Source of the DNA: Rhodoluna limnophila
GTDB lineage: Bacteria; Actinomycetota; Actinomycetes; Actinomycetales; Microbacteriaceae
DNA length: 9,725 bases
Direction of reading: 5' to 3'
Assembly (NCBI GenBank): GCA_943326655.2
Contig: CALPUC020000025.1
Location: forward strand, 1 to 9,725
A program made the position numbers and the translations under genes. The notes under the pieces were generated by a model, which saw only the letters and a list, made by a program, of their open reading frames with translations, had not been told where the DNA came from and did no database searches. This document shows, piece by piece, positions 1-6,192 of this stretch (its first letter is position 1; each line of letters opens with the position of its first letter).

Positions 1-1244
1 GCAAGCCCAAATTCGGTGTCGTTGGCCATCCGCACGGCCTCTTCATCGCTGGCGAAGGTTTGCATGCAAAGCACCGGCCCGAAAATTTCGGCTGTGACGA
101 TTTCGCTGCCAGGAGCGGGGTTCAACACCAGCGTCGGGTTGAAGTAAAGGCCACCGAGCTCTTCGTTCGGTGTTCCACCGAGCACGATGTTGGCTCCTTC
201 GCTCTTGGCGCGGTCTACGAACCCCTTCACGCGGTCGAAGTGCACCTGGTGAATCTGAGGGCCGATTTCGGTTGCTTCGTCTCGCGGGTCGCCCTGCTTT
301 ACCTGCAGTGCGCGCTCGCGGAATTTTTCCGAGAAGGCGCCCACGATGTTTTCGTGAACCAGAATTCGAGTACCCGATAGACATACTTGTCCAGCGTTGT
401 CGTACTGCTCAACGGCGATGGTTGCGGCGAGGTCCAAATCTGCGTCTTCGAAGATCACCAGCGGGCTCTTGCCTCCTAGTTCGAACGACACCGGCGTTAG
501 GTTTTCGGCAGCAGCTTTGGCAATCAATTTTGCGGTTGGAACCGATCCGGTGAACGCTACGCGCGAGATGTCTTTGTGTGCCACCAGAGCCGCACCGGCC
601 ACTGAGCCGTGCCCCTGAATCACGTTGAAAACTCCTGCTGGGATACCAGCCTGCTTGGTGAGGTCTGCGAAGTAACTCGCCGACATCGGAGTCCACTCGG
701 CCGGCTTGAGAACCACGGTGTCACCGGAGGCCAGGGCTGGCCCGATGCGCCAGGTGGCAAGCATGAGAGGTGCGTTCCAAGGCGTGATGATTGCGGTGAC
801 GCCTGAAGGGTCCCAGGAAACCACATTGGTGTGACCGCGCGTTTCAAAGCTTGGGTGGTGCAAATCGTTTATGGCGTAGTCGGCGAAGAATCGAATGTTC
901 ATGGCAACGCGCGGCATAACTCCGCGACGGTGTGAGCGCAAAAGGGCTCCGTTATCGAGAGTCTCTATCTGCGAGAGAGTTTCGACATTTGCTTCGATTA
1001 GGTCGGCTAATTTGTGTAGCAGTTCTCCGCGACCCTTGGGGCCGAGCTTCGACCACGCTGGAAACGCAGCCTTGGCGGCAGCTACAGCCGCATTTACCTC
1101 TTCTACTCCGGCGCTGGCGAAGTTTCCCAAGAAACTGCCGTCGATCGGGGAGGTGTTTTTGTTGGTTTCTGCCGAGGCAACACGCTCGCCGTTTATGTAG
1201 TGGCGGGTGTCGATGCTCGCGCCGGCAATTTCAATGCTGGTCAA
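1..1244 (-). CDS. NAD(P)+-dependent aldehyde dehydrogenase (3' end cut by window edge)
   Basis: Oxidises an aldehyde to a carboxylic acid in the cytoplasm. The 414 visible residues show the family hallmarks: TPWN near residue 150, an FTGS cofactor-binding motif, FELGGKSP with the general-base Glu at about residue 255, GQVCLSGTR with the nucleophilic Cys at about 288, and EIFGPVL near the visible end. Family members are about 480-500 residues, so roughly 75 C-terminal residues lie outside the window. The start is TTG at 1244: GAAGGAG (1252-1258) sits seven bases upstream, and no ATG occurs in frame until well inside the conserved fold. It is divergent from the PuuD-like gene across a 119-base promoter region with operator-like half-sites. 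By context it probably oxidises an amine-derived aldehyde, like PuuC (gamma-glutamyl-aminoaldehyde dehydrogenase), but the exact substrate cannot be read from sequence. Family is certain; role is inferred. Confidence 0.93.
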   Translation of the reverse strand, partial: MTSIEIAGASIDTRHYINGERVASAETNKNTSPIDGSFLGNFASAGVEEVNAAVAAAKAAFPAWSKLGPKGRGELLHKLADLIEANVETLSQIETLDNGALLRSHRRGVMPRVAMNIRFFADYAINDLHHPSFETRGHTNVVSWDPSGVTAIITPWNAPLMLATWRIGPALASGDTVVLKPAEWTPMSASYFADLTKQAGIPAGVFNVIQGHGSVAGAALVAHKDISRVAFTGSVPTAKLIAKAAAENLTPVSFELGGKSPLVIFEDADLDLAATIAVEQYDNAGQVCLSGTRILVHENIVGAFSEKFRERALQVKQGDPRDEATEIGPQIHQVHFDRVKGFVDRAKSEGANIVLGGTPNEELGGLYFNPTLVLNPAPGSEIVTAEIFGPVLCMQTFASDEEAVRMANDTEFGL

Positions 1245-1251
1245 CGCCTGG

Positions 1252-1258
1252 CTCCTTC
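1252..1258 (-). promoter_or_regulatory. Ribosome binding site deciding the TTG start of the aldehyde dehydrogenase
   Basis: On the minus strand GAAGGAG lies seven bases before TTG at 1244. This is a near-ideal Shine-Dalgarno and the main reason to accept a TTG start. Confidence 0.75.
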
Positions 1259-1270
1259 GTCAGAATACTC

Positions 1271-1304
1271 AACGAACAATATTCGTTCGGTTACTAATGA
1301 TTTA
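1271..1304. promoter_or_regulatory. Operator-like inverted half-sites between aldehyde dehydrogenase and PuuD-like gene
   Basis: The segment has CGAAC (1273-1277) and GTTCG (1285-1289) as a perfect 5-bp inverted repeat with a 7-base spacer. Reading on the plus strand, TCGTT (1283-1287), eight spacer bases (1288-1295) and AAT (1296-1298) match the GTT-N8-AAC pattern found upstream of the P450, ligase, decarboxylase-like and permease genes, with a degenerate right half. AACAAT (1275-1280) is another copy of the half-site seen near the P450. The right edge touches the likely -35 box of the PuuD-like gene. Binding by the cluster's MarR protein is inferred. Confidence 0.5.
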
Positions 1305-1330
1305 CTTTATGGCATAGTTAGACCTAGAAT
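1301..1330 (+). promoter_or_regulatory. Probable promoter of the PuuD-like gene
   Basis: TTTACT (1301-1306) and TAGAAT (1325-1330) are separated by 18 bases and resemble -35 and -10 boxes. The same TAGAAT hexamer is found in the ligase promoter and the related TAGATT in the P450 promoter. The start codon is at 1364, leaving a leader of about 25 bases. Confidence 0.45.
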
Positions 1331-1363
1331 TCACTGAATTTATAACAATTTGGAGATGAGCCA

Positions 1364-2059
1364 ATGCCAGAACCACGCAGACCACGCATCGCCATCCTCG
1401 GGCGCTTTGCGGAGGGCACCTCGGTTACTCGTTACGCGGGCGTCGTTAATGCAAGAAGGCTACTGGAGTTGGTCTGGCAGGCCGGCGGTGAGCCACTTAC
1501 TTTGCTCCCCGTTTCCGGAAGCGACTGGTCGCAGCGCCTGAAAGACATCGACGGCGTATTGATGCCCGGTGGCTCTGATTTGAATCCTGAACGATACGGT
1601 GAGGCACCAAGTTCCGATCACATCTATGGCGTGGACGATCTTCAGGACGAAGTGGATCTAGACCTCGTGAATTACGTTTTCGAGAACGGCATCCCGCTGC
1701 TTACTATTTGCCGCGGCACCCAAGTTACCAACGTCGCCCTCGGCGGAACACTGCTTCAGCACATGTCGGAACCCCACCTGAACCACGTGGCCACCGTGCA
1801 GTTCAGCGCCAACACCCAAGAGCTTGGTCTAAGCCGCCCGAATCTGGAGGCTTCCTGCTACCACCATCAGATTTTGAAGGAGCTGGGTCGCGGTGTGATT
1901 CCAATCGCCCACGCAGCTGAGGGCCATGTGGAAGCCGTGCGCTATGACACCGCCAAGAATTGGGCTTTCGGTTTGCAATGGCACCCCGAAGACAACTACG
2001 ACCAGGACGCAGCGCAATTAGAGATTTTGCGAGCCTTTATCGACGCGGCTAGGCGTTAG
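1364..2059 (+). CDS. Class I glutamine amidotransferase-like hydrolase, peptidase C26 / PuuD type
   Basis: Probably a cytoplasmic hydrolase that cleaves the gamma-glutamyl amide bond of a gamma-glutamylated intermediate, releasing glutamate, as PuuD does for gamma-glutamyl-GABA. The 231-residue protein has the C26 layout: PRIAILGRF at the N-terminus, a VLMPGGSDLNPERYG segment (about 64-78) typical of this family, the nucleophile Cys116 in TICRGTQ, GGTLLQH just after it, an SCYHHQ segment, and the His207/Glu209 pair in QWHPE. Length is close to PuuD (about 254). The ATG start has GGAG at 1352-1355, eight bases upstream. It diverges from the aldehyde dehydrogenase gene and converges on the MarR gene, with stop codons overlapping by 4 bp. 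The ligase at 4783-6132 could make its substrate. Hydrolysis of another gamma-glutamyl amide is equally possible. Confidence 0.9.
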   Translation: MPEPRRPRIAILGRFAEGTSVTRYAGVVNARRLLELVWQAGGEPLTLLPVSGSDWSQRLKDIDGVLMPGGSDLNPERYGEAPSSDHIYGVDDLQDEVDLDLVNYVFENGIPLLTICRGTQVTNVALGGTLLQHMSEPHLNHVATVQFSANTQELGLSRPNLEASCYHHQILKELGRGVIPIAHAAEGHVEAVRYDTAKNWAFGLQWHPEDNYDQDAAQLEILRAFIDAARR

Positions 2060-2562
2060 TTTTCTTTTGGCGCTTCGGTTAGCTCGGTGATCTTTCGAAG
2101 ACCGTCGGCCACCACTGGTTGAGCTTTGTCGCTCAGGGCTGAGGCCACGAACTGTTCCTGCTTATTGAAGAGTGGGAATAGCTGTTCCATTAGTTTTCGG
2201 CCCTTTGGCGTCATCGAAACAACCACCAAGCGCCCATCTCCCTGGCTTCGCTTGCGCGAAGAAAGCCCACGTTTTTCTAATGTGTTGAGAACTCCGGTGA
2301 GAGTGGCTTTTGAGAACCCAGCTTCGGCCGCAATTTCGCGTGTCTCAATGTTTTCCCAGATCCAAACAACCCAGAGCACCACGAACGCCGACCATGAAAG
2401 GTCGTGAGCAGCCAGCACACTGCGTTCCAAATGGTTGCGAACAGCCGATGCGGCTCGAAATAGGTTAGAAGTGACGGCCATGGCCTGGAAATCGATGTCC
2501 ATGCCGGCAAGACGCTCGTCGACGTGACGTTCGGTTTCCCGAAGTGTGTGTGCGCCGGCCAT
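2056..2562 (-). CDS. MarR-family transcriptional regulator
   Basis: A 168-residue DNA-binding protein, probably a dimer. Helical N-terminal region (about 21-70, MDIDFQAMAVTSNLFRAA...) leads into a winged helix-turn-helix: TREIAAEAGFSK (74-85), recognition helix ATLTGVLNTLEKRGL (86-100) and a wing RKRSQGDGRLVVVSMTPKG (103-121) containing the D-x-R typical of MarR wings. A C-terminal dimerisation helix follows. I prefer ATG 2562, where GAG sits five bases upstream and the conserved part begins soon after; ATG 2598 would add 12 mostly polar and basic residues and has an equally weak ribosome site. It is divergent from the P450 gene, the usual arrangement for MarR proteins that control their neighbour and themselves. 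The inverted repeats in the shared promoter and in the cluster's other intergenic regions are its likely operators. The ligand may be the amine substrate or an intermediate (inference). Confidence 0.92.
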   Translation of the reverse strand: MAGAHTLRETERHVDERLAGMDIDFQAMAVTSNLFRAASAVRNHLERSVLAAHDLSWSAFVVLWVVWIWENIETREIAAEAGFSKATLTGVLNTLEKRGLSSRKRSQGDGRLVVVSMTPKGRKLMEQLFPLFNKQEQFVASALSDKAQPVVADGLRKITELTEAPKEN

Positions 2563-2629
2563 TTCTTCTCTTTTCGTATTGTTCCTTCTAGTGAACATTC
2601 AATTTTCTCAGAGAATTGCGTTTTTAAAT

Positions 2630-2647
2630 AACAATTCGAACATTGTT
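2630..2647. promoter_or_regulatory. Perfect 6-bp inverted repeat in the MarR-P450 intergenic region
   Basis: AACAAT (2630-2635) and ATTGTT (2642-2647) are perfect complements around a 6-base spacer TCGAAC. The same ATTGTT/AACAAT pair recurs at 2674-2679 and 2688-2693 in the P450 operator, giving four half-sites within 67 bp. It sits upstream of the MarR start and overlaps the likely -35 of the P450 promoter, so an autoregulatory operator is plausible. Confidence 0.5.
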
Positions 2648-2676
2648 GCCAAATTCCACTATTTACGGTTTAGATT
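2646..2676 (+). promoter_or_regulatory. Possible promoter of the P450 gene
   Basis: TTGCCA (2646-2651) could be a -35 box and TAGATT (2671-2676) a -10 box, with a long 19-base spacer. The -10 lies in the left arm of the inverted repeat at 2671-2696, so a protein bound there would block initiation. The leader would be about 20 bases. Confidence 0.35.
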
Positions 2677-2696
2677 GTTCGTATCCAAACAATCTA
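2671..2696. promoter_or_regulatory. Probable operator: perfect 9-8-9 inverted repeat upstream of the P450 gene
   Basis: TAGATTGTT (2671-2679) and AACAATCTA (2688-2696) are perfect reverse complements around the 8-base spacer CGTATCCA. The right arm ends on the first base of the AGGAG ribosome site (2696-2700) and the left arm carries a -10-like TAGATT. The same 9-8-9 geometry, with different outer bases but the same GTT...CAAAC core, occurs before the ligase gene at 4738-4763. A repressor site is the best reading; an RNA hairpin masking the ribosome site is the alternative. Confidence 0.65.
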
Positions 2697-2705
2697 GGAG
2701 TAAAC

Positions 2706-3953
2706 ATGTCTTCAGCGGAGAAGATTAATCTCGCAGACCTGGACCTTTTTGAAAAAGGCGCACCTTGGGAAGAGTTCAAAACCCTTCGAAATGAAGACCC
2801 GGTTCACTGGAACGAGGAAGAAGCCCCGAACAGCGGTTTCTACTCGGTGATGAAGTATCACGACATCGTAAAAGTACTTCGCGACTCGGAAACCTTCACC
2901 TCGGAACGTTTCACCAACCTTGAAGAAGTGGATGCCGAGCAGGAAGAGGCACGTCGTTCACTGCTGGAAACCGACGGCACTCGTCACCGCGCCCTTCGTC
3001 GCCTGCTTCAGGGACAGTTCACGCCAGCCGCGGTTGGCAGGTACGAGACATTCCTTCGCGGACTAACCGCCACCACCCTAGACAACGCATTCGCCAAAGG
3101 CGAGTTCGACTTCGTCACTGAAGTTTCTGCGGATTTCCCGATCAACGTTTTGGTGAAATTGCTCGATGTGCCAGAAGAAGACTCCGGTCAGCTAATCGAC
3201 TGGGGAAACCGCATGATTGGATTCGACGACCCAGAGCACGCGGATGTTTTGATGGCCGACCCAGAAAGCGAAAAGTACCGCCTCGTTCCGTTTAAATCTC
3301 CCGCTGCGCTCGAAGTGTTTGAATACGGCGACGCGCTTGCTCGCGAACGTCGAGGCAAAGATGGAATCGACCTAGTTTCCGTTTTGGTAAACGGCGAAAT
3401 GTCGGATGGCATACCGCTGACCGAACGAGACTTCCACACCAACTTCCTGCTACTGGTTGTGGCGGGAAACGAAACTACCCGACACACCATTAGCCACACC
3501 ATGCGCAATCTGATCCAGAACCCGGATCAGTTGGCGATTCTCCAGGAAGACCCCGAGCTAATTCCATGGGCAGTTGAAGAGTTCCTTCGCTACGCGAGCC
3601 CGGTTTACCACTTCCGTCGCACGGTAACCAAAGACACCGAGATTGGCGGCGTTAAAGTTCGCGAAGGCCAGAAAGTAGTCCCGTTCTTTGCTTCTGGAAA
3701 CCGTGACGAAGCTGTTTTCGACCGCGGCGACGCATTCGACGTTTTGCGCAATCCAAATGAGCACATGACTTTCGGCCGAGGCGGCCCTCACATGTGTCTA
3801 GGAAACGCGCTTGCTCGAATCGAGTTGCGAGTGATGTTTGAAGATCTAATCTCTCGAATCGACAAGGTGGAAATGACCGCGCCGATCGACTACCTGCGTT
3901 CGAATTTCGTGCACGGAATCAAGCGCATGCCGGTGAAGGTAACTCTTCGTTAG
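2706..3953 (+). CDS. Cytochrome P450 monooxygenase (bacterial class I type)
   Basis: A soluble haem-thiolate monooxygenase of 415 residues, the normal length for bacterial CYPs; it would hydroxylate, or N-/O-dealkylate, an organic substrate with electrons from a ferredoxin. Seen in order: ETDGTRHRALRRLL in the C-helix region; the I-helix oxygen-activation motif AGNETTR (253-259) with acid-alcohol pair Glu256-Thr257; the K-helix ExxR (Glu292, Arg295) in EEFLRYASP; and the haem loop FGRGGPHMCLG (356-366) with cysteine ligand Cys364. ATG 2706 follows AGGAG (2696-2700) by five bases; an upstream in-frame ATG at 2643 is rejected because it would place the promoter and operator inside the gene. No ferredoxin or reductase gene lies in the window. 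It shares a promoter region with the MarR gene and ends overlapping the amidotransferase gene by 4 bp. By context it may oxidise an amine or its gamma-glutamyl derivative (inference). The CYP subfamily cannot be assigned by eye. Confidence 0.95.
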   Translation: MSSAEKINLADLDLFEKGAPWEEFKTLRNEDPVHWNEEEAPNSGFYSVMKYHDIVKVLRDSETFTSERFTNLEEVDAEQEEARRSLLETDGTRHRALRRLLQGQFTPAAVGRYETFLRGLTATTLDNAFAKGEFDFVTEVSADFPINVLVKLLDVPEEDSGQLIDWGNRMIGFDDPEHADVLMADPESEKYRLVPFKSPAALEVFEYGDALARERRGKDGIDLVSVLVNGEMSDGIPLTERDFHTNFLLLVVAGNETTRHTISHTMRNLIQNPDQLAILQEDPELIPWAVEEFLRYASPVYHFRRTVTKDTEIGGVKVREGQKVVPFFASGNRDEAVFDRGDAFDVLRNPNEHMTFGRGGPHMCLGNALARIELRVMFEDLISRIDKVEMTAPIDYLRSNFVHGIKRMPVKVTLR

Positions 3954-4657
3954 ATAAGCCCCGCAACATCGCGTAGGAAGCCGTCAATCAGCGAGTTTGT
4001 TCTCGCGGTGGCGGCTTCTTCGTAGGCGTAGGTCTGAGCCATCATCACATCTGGATCCTGGCCATCTTTCTCAACCAATTCACGCCCATCCCAGTCGAGC
4101 CAACCCTGAAGAGCCGAACCGATCAGCTCCGGGTGGAATTGCAGTGCCAAAGACTTGTTCAAAATGAAGGCCTGCGAGGCAAATGGGTTTCGCGCGATCT
4201 CCGTTGCGCCCGGAGGAACGACCCAGCGGTCGTAGTGGAACTGGAACCAGGGGCCACTTGGCACGATTTCCGGCCGATCCGTCCAAACGTCTTTCCAGCC
4301 GATTTCGCATGCCGGAGCGCGCCCGACCGAACCTCCCATTGCACGAGCAATCAACTGCCCGCCGAAGCAGATTCCGAGCACCGGCTTGTTGGTTTCAACG
4401 GCGGTGCGAATCCAGTCGAGTTCCGGCTGAAGCCAATTCCCAATGCAGGCGTCGTCCCAGGCTCCCCAGGGGGCTCCGAGCGGAATAATTAGGTCGTAGT
4501 CGTCGAGGTTTGGGAACTCATAATGAACGTTTGGTTCGCGAAATGAGCTTTCTGGAACAACCAATTCTTCAACGATTTCGAAACCGTGATGACGCAGGCG
4601 ATCGGCTACCGGCCCGGGCGGAGAAATGTGGTCGTGTTGAATGAAAAGTGCCTTCAA
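3950..4657 (-). CDS. Class I glutamine amidotransferase (GuaA-type domain, stand-alone)
   Basis: A stand-alone 235-residue GATase1-fold protein, presumably a cytoplasmic gamma-glutamyl amide hydrolase or glutaminase. Visible: KALFIQHDHISPPGPV at the N-terminus, LIIPLGAPWGAWDD (about 56-69), nucleophile Cys97 in GICFGGQLIARAMGG, a central FQFHYDRW segment, and the His175/Glu177 pair in QFHPE; the catalytic triad is therefore complete. It belongs to a different branch from the C26 protein at 1364-2059. Stand-alone proteins of this fold accompany GS-like ligases in aniline degradation (AtdA2 with AtdA1), so it may be a partner or editing hydrolase for the ligase encoded divergently 125 bases away. 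Start is TTG at 4657; the ribosome site GGCGG six bases upstream is weak, but the KALFIQ beta-strand begins immediately. The stop overlaps the P450 stop by 4 bp. True GMP synthase is ruled out because no ATP-pyrophosphatase domain is present. Confidence 0.88.
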   Translation of the reverse strand: MKALFIQHDHISPPGPVADRLRHHGFEIVEELVVPESSFREPNVHYEFPNLDDYDLIIPLGAPWGAWDDACIGNWLQPELDWIRTAVETNKPVLGICFGGQLIARAMGGSVGRAPACEIGWKDVWTDRPEIVPSGPWFQFHYDRWVVPPGATEIARNPFASQAFILNKSLALQFHPELIGSALQGWLDWDGRELVEKDGQDPDVMMAQTYAYEEAATARTNSLIDGFLRDVAGLI

Positions 4658-4673
4658 GTTGAACCGCCAATCT

Positions 4674-4693
4674 CAATTTGTAACCGAACGATT
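4674..4693. promoter_or_regulatory. Operator-like half-site upstream of the amidotransferase gene
   Basis: Read on the minus strand, TCGTTCGGTTAC followed by AAAT nearly repeats the site at 1283-1298 upstream of the PuuD-like gene (TCGTTCGGTTAC then TAAT). The right half is AAT rather than AAC, so the repeat is imperfect. The site lies in the leader of the amidotransferase gene. Confidence 0.4.
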
Positions 4694-4703
4694 ACGATTT
4701 ATA

Positions 4704-4726
4704 AGTTTAGATTTATTCTCTAAACT
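4704..4726. promoter_or_regulatory. Perfect 8-7-8 inverted repeat in the amidotransferase/ligase promoter region
   Basis: AGTTTAGA (4704-4711) and TCTAAACT (4719-4726) are exact complements with spacer TTTATTC. The repeat occupies the -35 zone of the ligase promoter and lies just upstream of a TATAAA that could be the -10 of the opposing amidotransferase gene. Its arms differ from the GTT-N8-AAC sites, so it may bind another regulator, or be an AT-rich coincidence. Confidence 0.45.
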
Positions 4727-4734
4727 AAGGCTAA

Positions 4735-4740
4735 TAGAAT
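4735..4740 (+). promoter_or_regulatory. Probable -10 box of the ligase gene
   Basis: TAGAAT matches the -10 consensus at five of six positions and is identical to the hexamer proposed for the PuuD-like gene. It overlaps the left arm of the 4738-4763 inverted repeat. No convincing -35 box is seen (TTTATT at 4712-4717 at best). Confidence 0.4.
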
Positions 4741-4763
4741 TTCGTTAGGGCTCAAACGAAATT
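4738..4763. promoter_or_regulatory. Probable operator: perfect 9-8-9 inverted repeat upstream of the ligase gene
   Basis: AATTTCGTT (4738-4746) and AACGAAATT (4755-4763) are perfect complements with spacer AGGGCTCA. Geometry and placement (over the -10 box, just before the ribosome site) are the same as the P450 operator, and the inner bases GTT-N6-CAAAC are shared. A common repressor is inferred. Confidence 0.65.
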
Positions 4764-4782
4764 ATGCGACAAAGGAGTTGCT

Positions 4783-6132
4783 TTGGCACACGATCTAAAC
4801 AAATTGCGCGACGAACTAAAAACACGCAACATTGATGTTCTTCGTTTTATTTACTCAGACATTCTTGGTATCGCCAGGTCAAAAGACATTCTGGTCAGCC
4901 AGCTCGACAAAGCAGCTCACAATGGTCCAGCTTTCTGCCAGGGTGTGTGGGTCACCACAGTGCGCGGCGATGTGCTGGAAGCAGGCAATATCGCTGCCGA
5001 CGGTCTGCAAGACCTAGTTAGCCGAGTCGACCCTGAGACCATTACCGAGTTGCCCTGGGAGCCAGGCGTCGCTTACGCGATCGTTGATGCTTATAACCCA
5101 GACGAAACCGAGAACATGTTCTCGCCTCGCATGGTTCTCCAAAAGGTCATCAGAGGCTACGAAGCAATCGGGCTAGTGCCAGTGGTCGGCCCTGAACTAG
5201 AGTTCTACATCGCCAAAGCCACCGAAGATGGCGGCTTCACGCGCCAGCACGAACGCACCGGACAGGTCTATACCACCGGCTCAAATGTTGACCCGGATGG
5301 CACCTTCCTAGACCTACTTCGCAACTTAGATCGAATGAATATTGGAGTGTTCGCGGGCAACCACGAATTCAGCCCGGCGCAATACGAAATCAATCTCTGG
5401 CACTCGCCAGCTCTAGATGCCGCAGACCGAACTTTCATGTTCAAGACCGCCATCAAAGACATCGTGAACCGCTCCGGCAAGATTGCAACCTTCATGGGTA
5501 AGCCTTGGTCAGATGAAGGTGGCTCGGGATTCCATCTTCACTTCTCGGTTACCGATATTGCCGGAACCAACAAAATGCACGATGGCAAGGGAAACCTCAG
5601 TGCCACGGCCAAGAGCCTCATCGCTGGGCTCACCGCCAACGCAAACGCCTTAACCGCGCTCACTAACCCAACCGTCAACTCTTTCAAGCGCCTCGGCCCA
5701 GACACCCTGGCTCCGTTCCGTGCAAACTGGGGTTACGACAACCGAAGCTGCATGGTTCGCATTCCGCCTGAGCGCGGCCAGGGCACACGCCTAGAAGTTC
5801 GCGTCGGCGACGGCGCTGCCAACCCTTACCTGGTGATCGCTGGAATTTTGGCGGCTGGCCTAGATGGAATCACCAGAAAGCTTGATTGCCCAGCTGAGGC
5901 AGTTGGTATGGCCTACGACAACGAGGACGCCCCGACTCTTCCAGCTACCTTCACCGAAGCGTTGGATCACCTCGAGGGAAACAACCACATGATGGAACAA
6001 CTATCACCGCAACTCGTCGAAGCGTTTGTTGTTTTGAAGCGCAACGAAATCGAGCGCTACATCGCGGCACACCCGAACCACACCCGCGACGTAACCAAGT
6101 GGGAACTCGACGAATACCTAAGAGACTTCTAA
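4783..6132 (+). CDS. Glutamine-synthetase-like gamma-glutamyl-amine ligase (GlnA3/PuuA-type)
   Basis: ATP-dependent cytoplasmic ligase that probably joins the gamma-carboxyl of glutamate to an amine. The 449-residue protein keeps the GS catalytic core: GPELEF with metal-binding Glu138 and Glu140, NHEFSPAQYE, GSGFHLHFS with His251 and His253, NPTVNSFKRLGP, WGYDNRSCMVRIP and RLEVRVGDGAANPYL. The N-terminal domain lacks the FDGSS loop that holds the ammonium-site Asp of assimilatory GS, and the NLYDLPPEE adenylylation loop is replaced by a shorter AYDNEDAPTLP around residues 377-387. Both fit a detoxifying or catabolic paralogue (GlnA3, GlnA4, PuuA, IpuC type) rather than nitrogen-assimilating GlnA. 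The start is TTG, five bases after AAAGGAG (4771-4777), with no in-frame ATG before residue 100. A perfect operator-like inverted repeat lies upstream and a hairpin terminator downstream. Amine substrate unknown. Confidence 0.93.
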   Translation: MAHDLNKLRDELKTRNIDVLRFIYSDILGIARSKDILVSQLDKAAHNGPAFCQGVWVTTVRGDVLEAGNIAADGLQDLVSRVDPETITELPWEPGVAYAIVDAYNPDETENMFSPRMVLQKVIRGYEAIGLVPVVGPELEFYIAKATEDGGFTRQHERTGQVYTTGSNVDPDGTFLDLLRNLDRMNIGVFAGNHEFSPAQYEINLWHSPALDAADRTFMFKTAIKDIVNRSGKIATFMGKPWSDEGGSGFHLHFSVTDIAGTNKMHDGKGNLSATAKSLIAGLTANANALTALTNPTVNSFKRLGPDTLAPFRANWGYDNRSCMVRIPPERGQGTRLEVRVGDGAANPYLVIAGILAAGLDGITRKLDCPAEAVGMAYDNEDAPTLPATFTEALDHLEGNNHMMEQLSPQLVEAFVVLKRNEIERYIAAHPNHTRDVTKWELDEYLRDF

Positions 6133-6150
6133 GCCTTCATAGATGATAAA

Positions 6151-6184
6151 GAGAAATGCCCCTCAGCGATGAGGGGCATTTCTC
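6151..6184. terminator. Bidirectional hairpin terminator between ligase and decarboxylase-like genes
   Basis: A perfect 14-bp stem, GAGAAATGCCCCTC (6151-6164) with GAGGGGCATTTCTC (6171-6184), closes a 6-base loop. It sits in the 60-base gap between two convergent stop codons. The flank is more U-rich for transcripts from the minus strand (TTTAT) than from the plus strand (GTTCT), so termination is probably stronger for the decarboxylase-like gene. Confidence 0.85.
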
Positions 6185-6192
6185 GTTCTAAC

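Noticed and set aside
43..1297. Several open frames of 60-130 codons inside the aldehyde dehydrogenase gene, on both strands
   Set aside because: They lie over an unmistakable aldehyde dehydrogenase reading frame and their translations are arginine/serine/proline-rich and low in recognisable motifs, as expected for out-of-frame shadows.
2643..2705. Upstream ATG extension of the P450 gene by 21 codons
   Set aside because: It would make the perfect 26-bp operator and the AGGAG ribosome site part of the coding sequence, and the ATG at 2706 is ideally spaced from that site.
3950..4657. GMP synthase or another biosynthetic amidotransferase subunit
   Set aside because: There is only a stand-alone amidotransferase domain with no synthetase domain or partner nearby, and the genes around it are catabolic.
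4783..6132. Housekeeping nitrogen-assimilation glutamine synthetase
   Set aside because: The ammonium-site and adenylylation loops are missing, the gene sits among catabolic genes, and an operator-like repeat precedes it.
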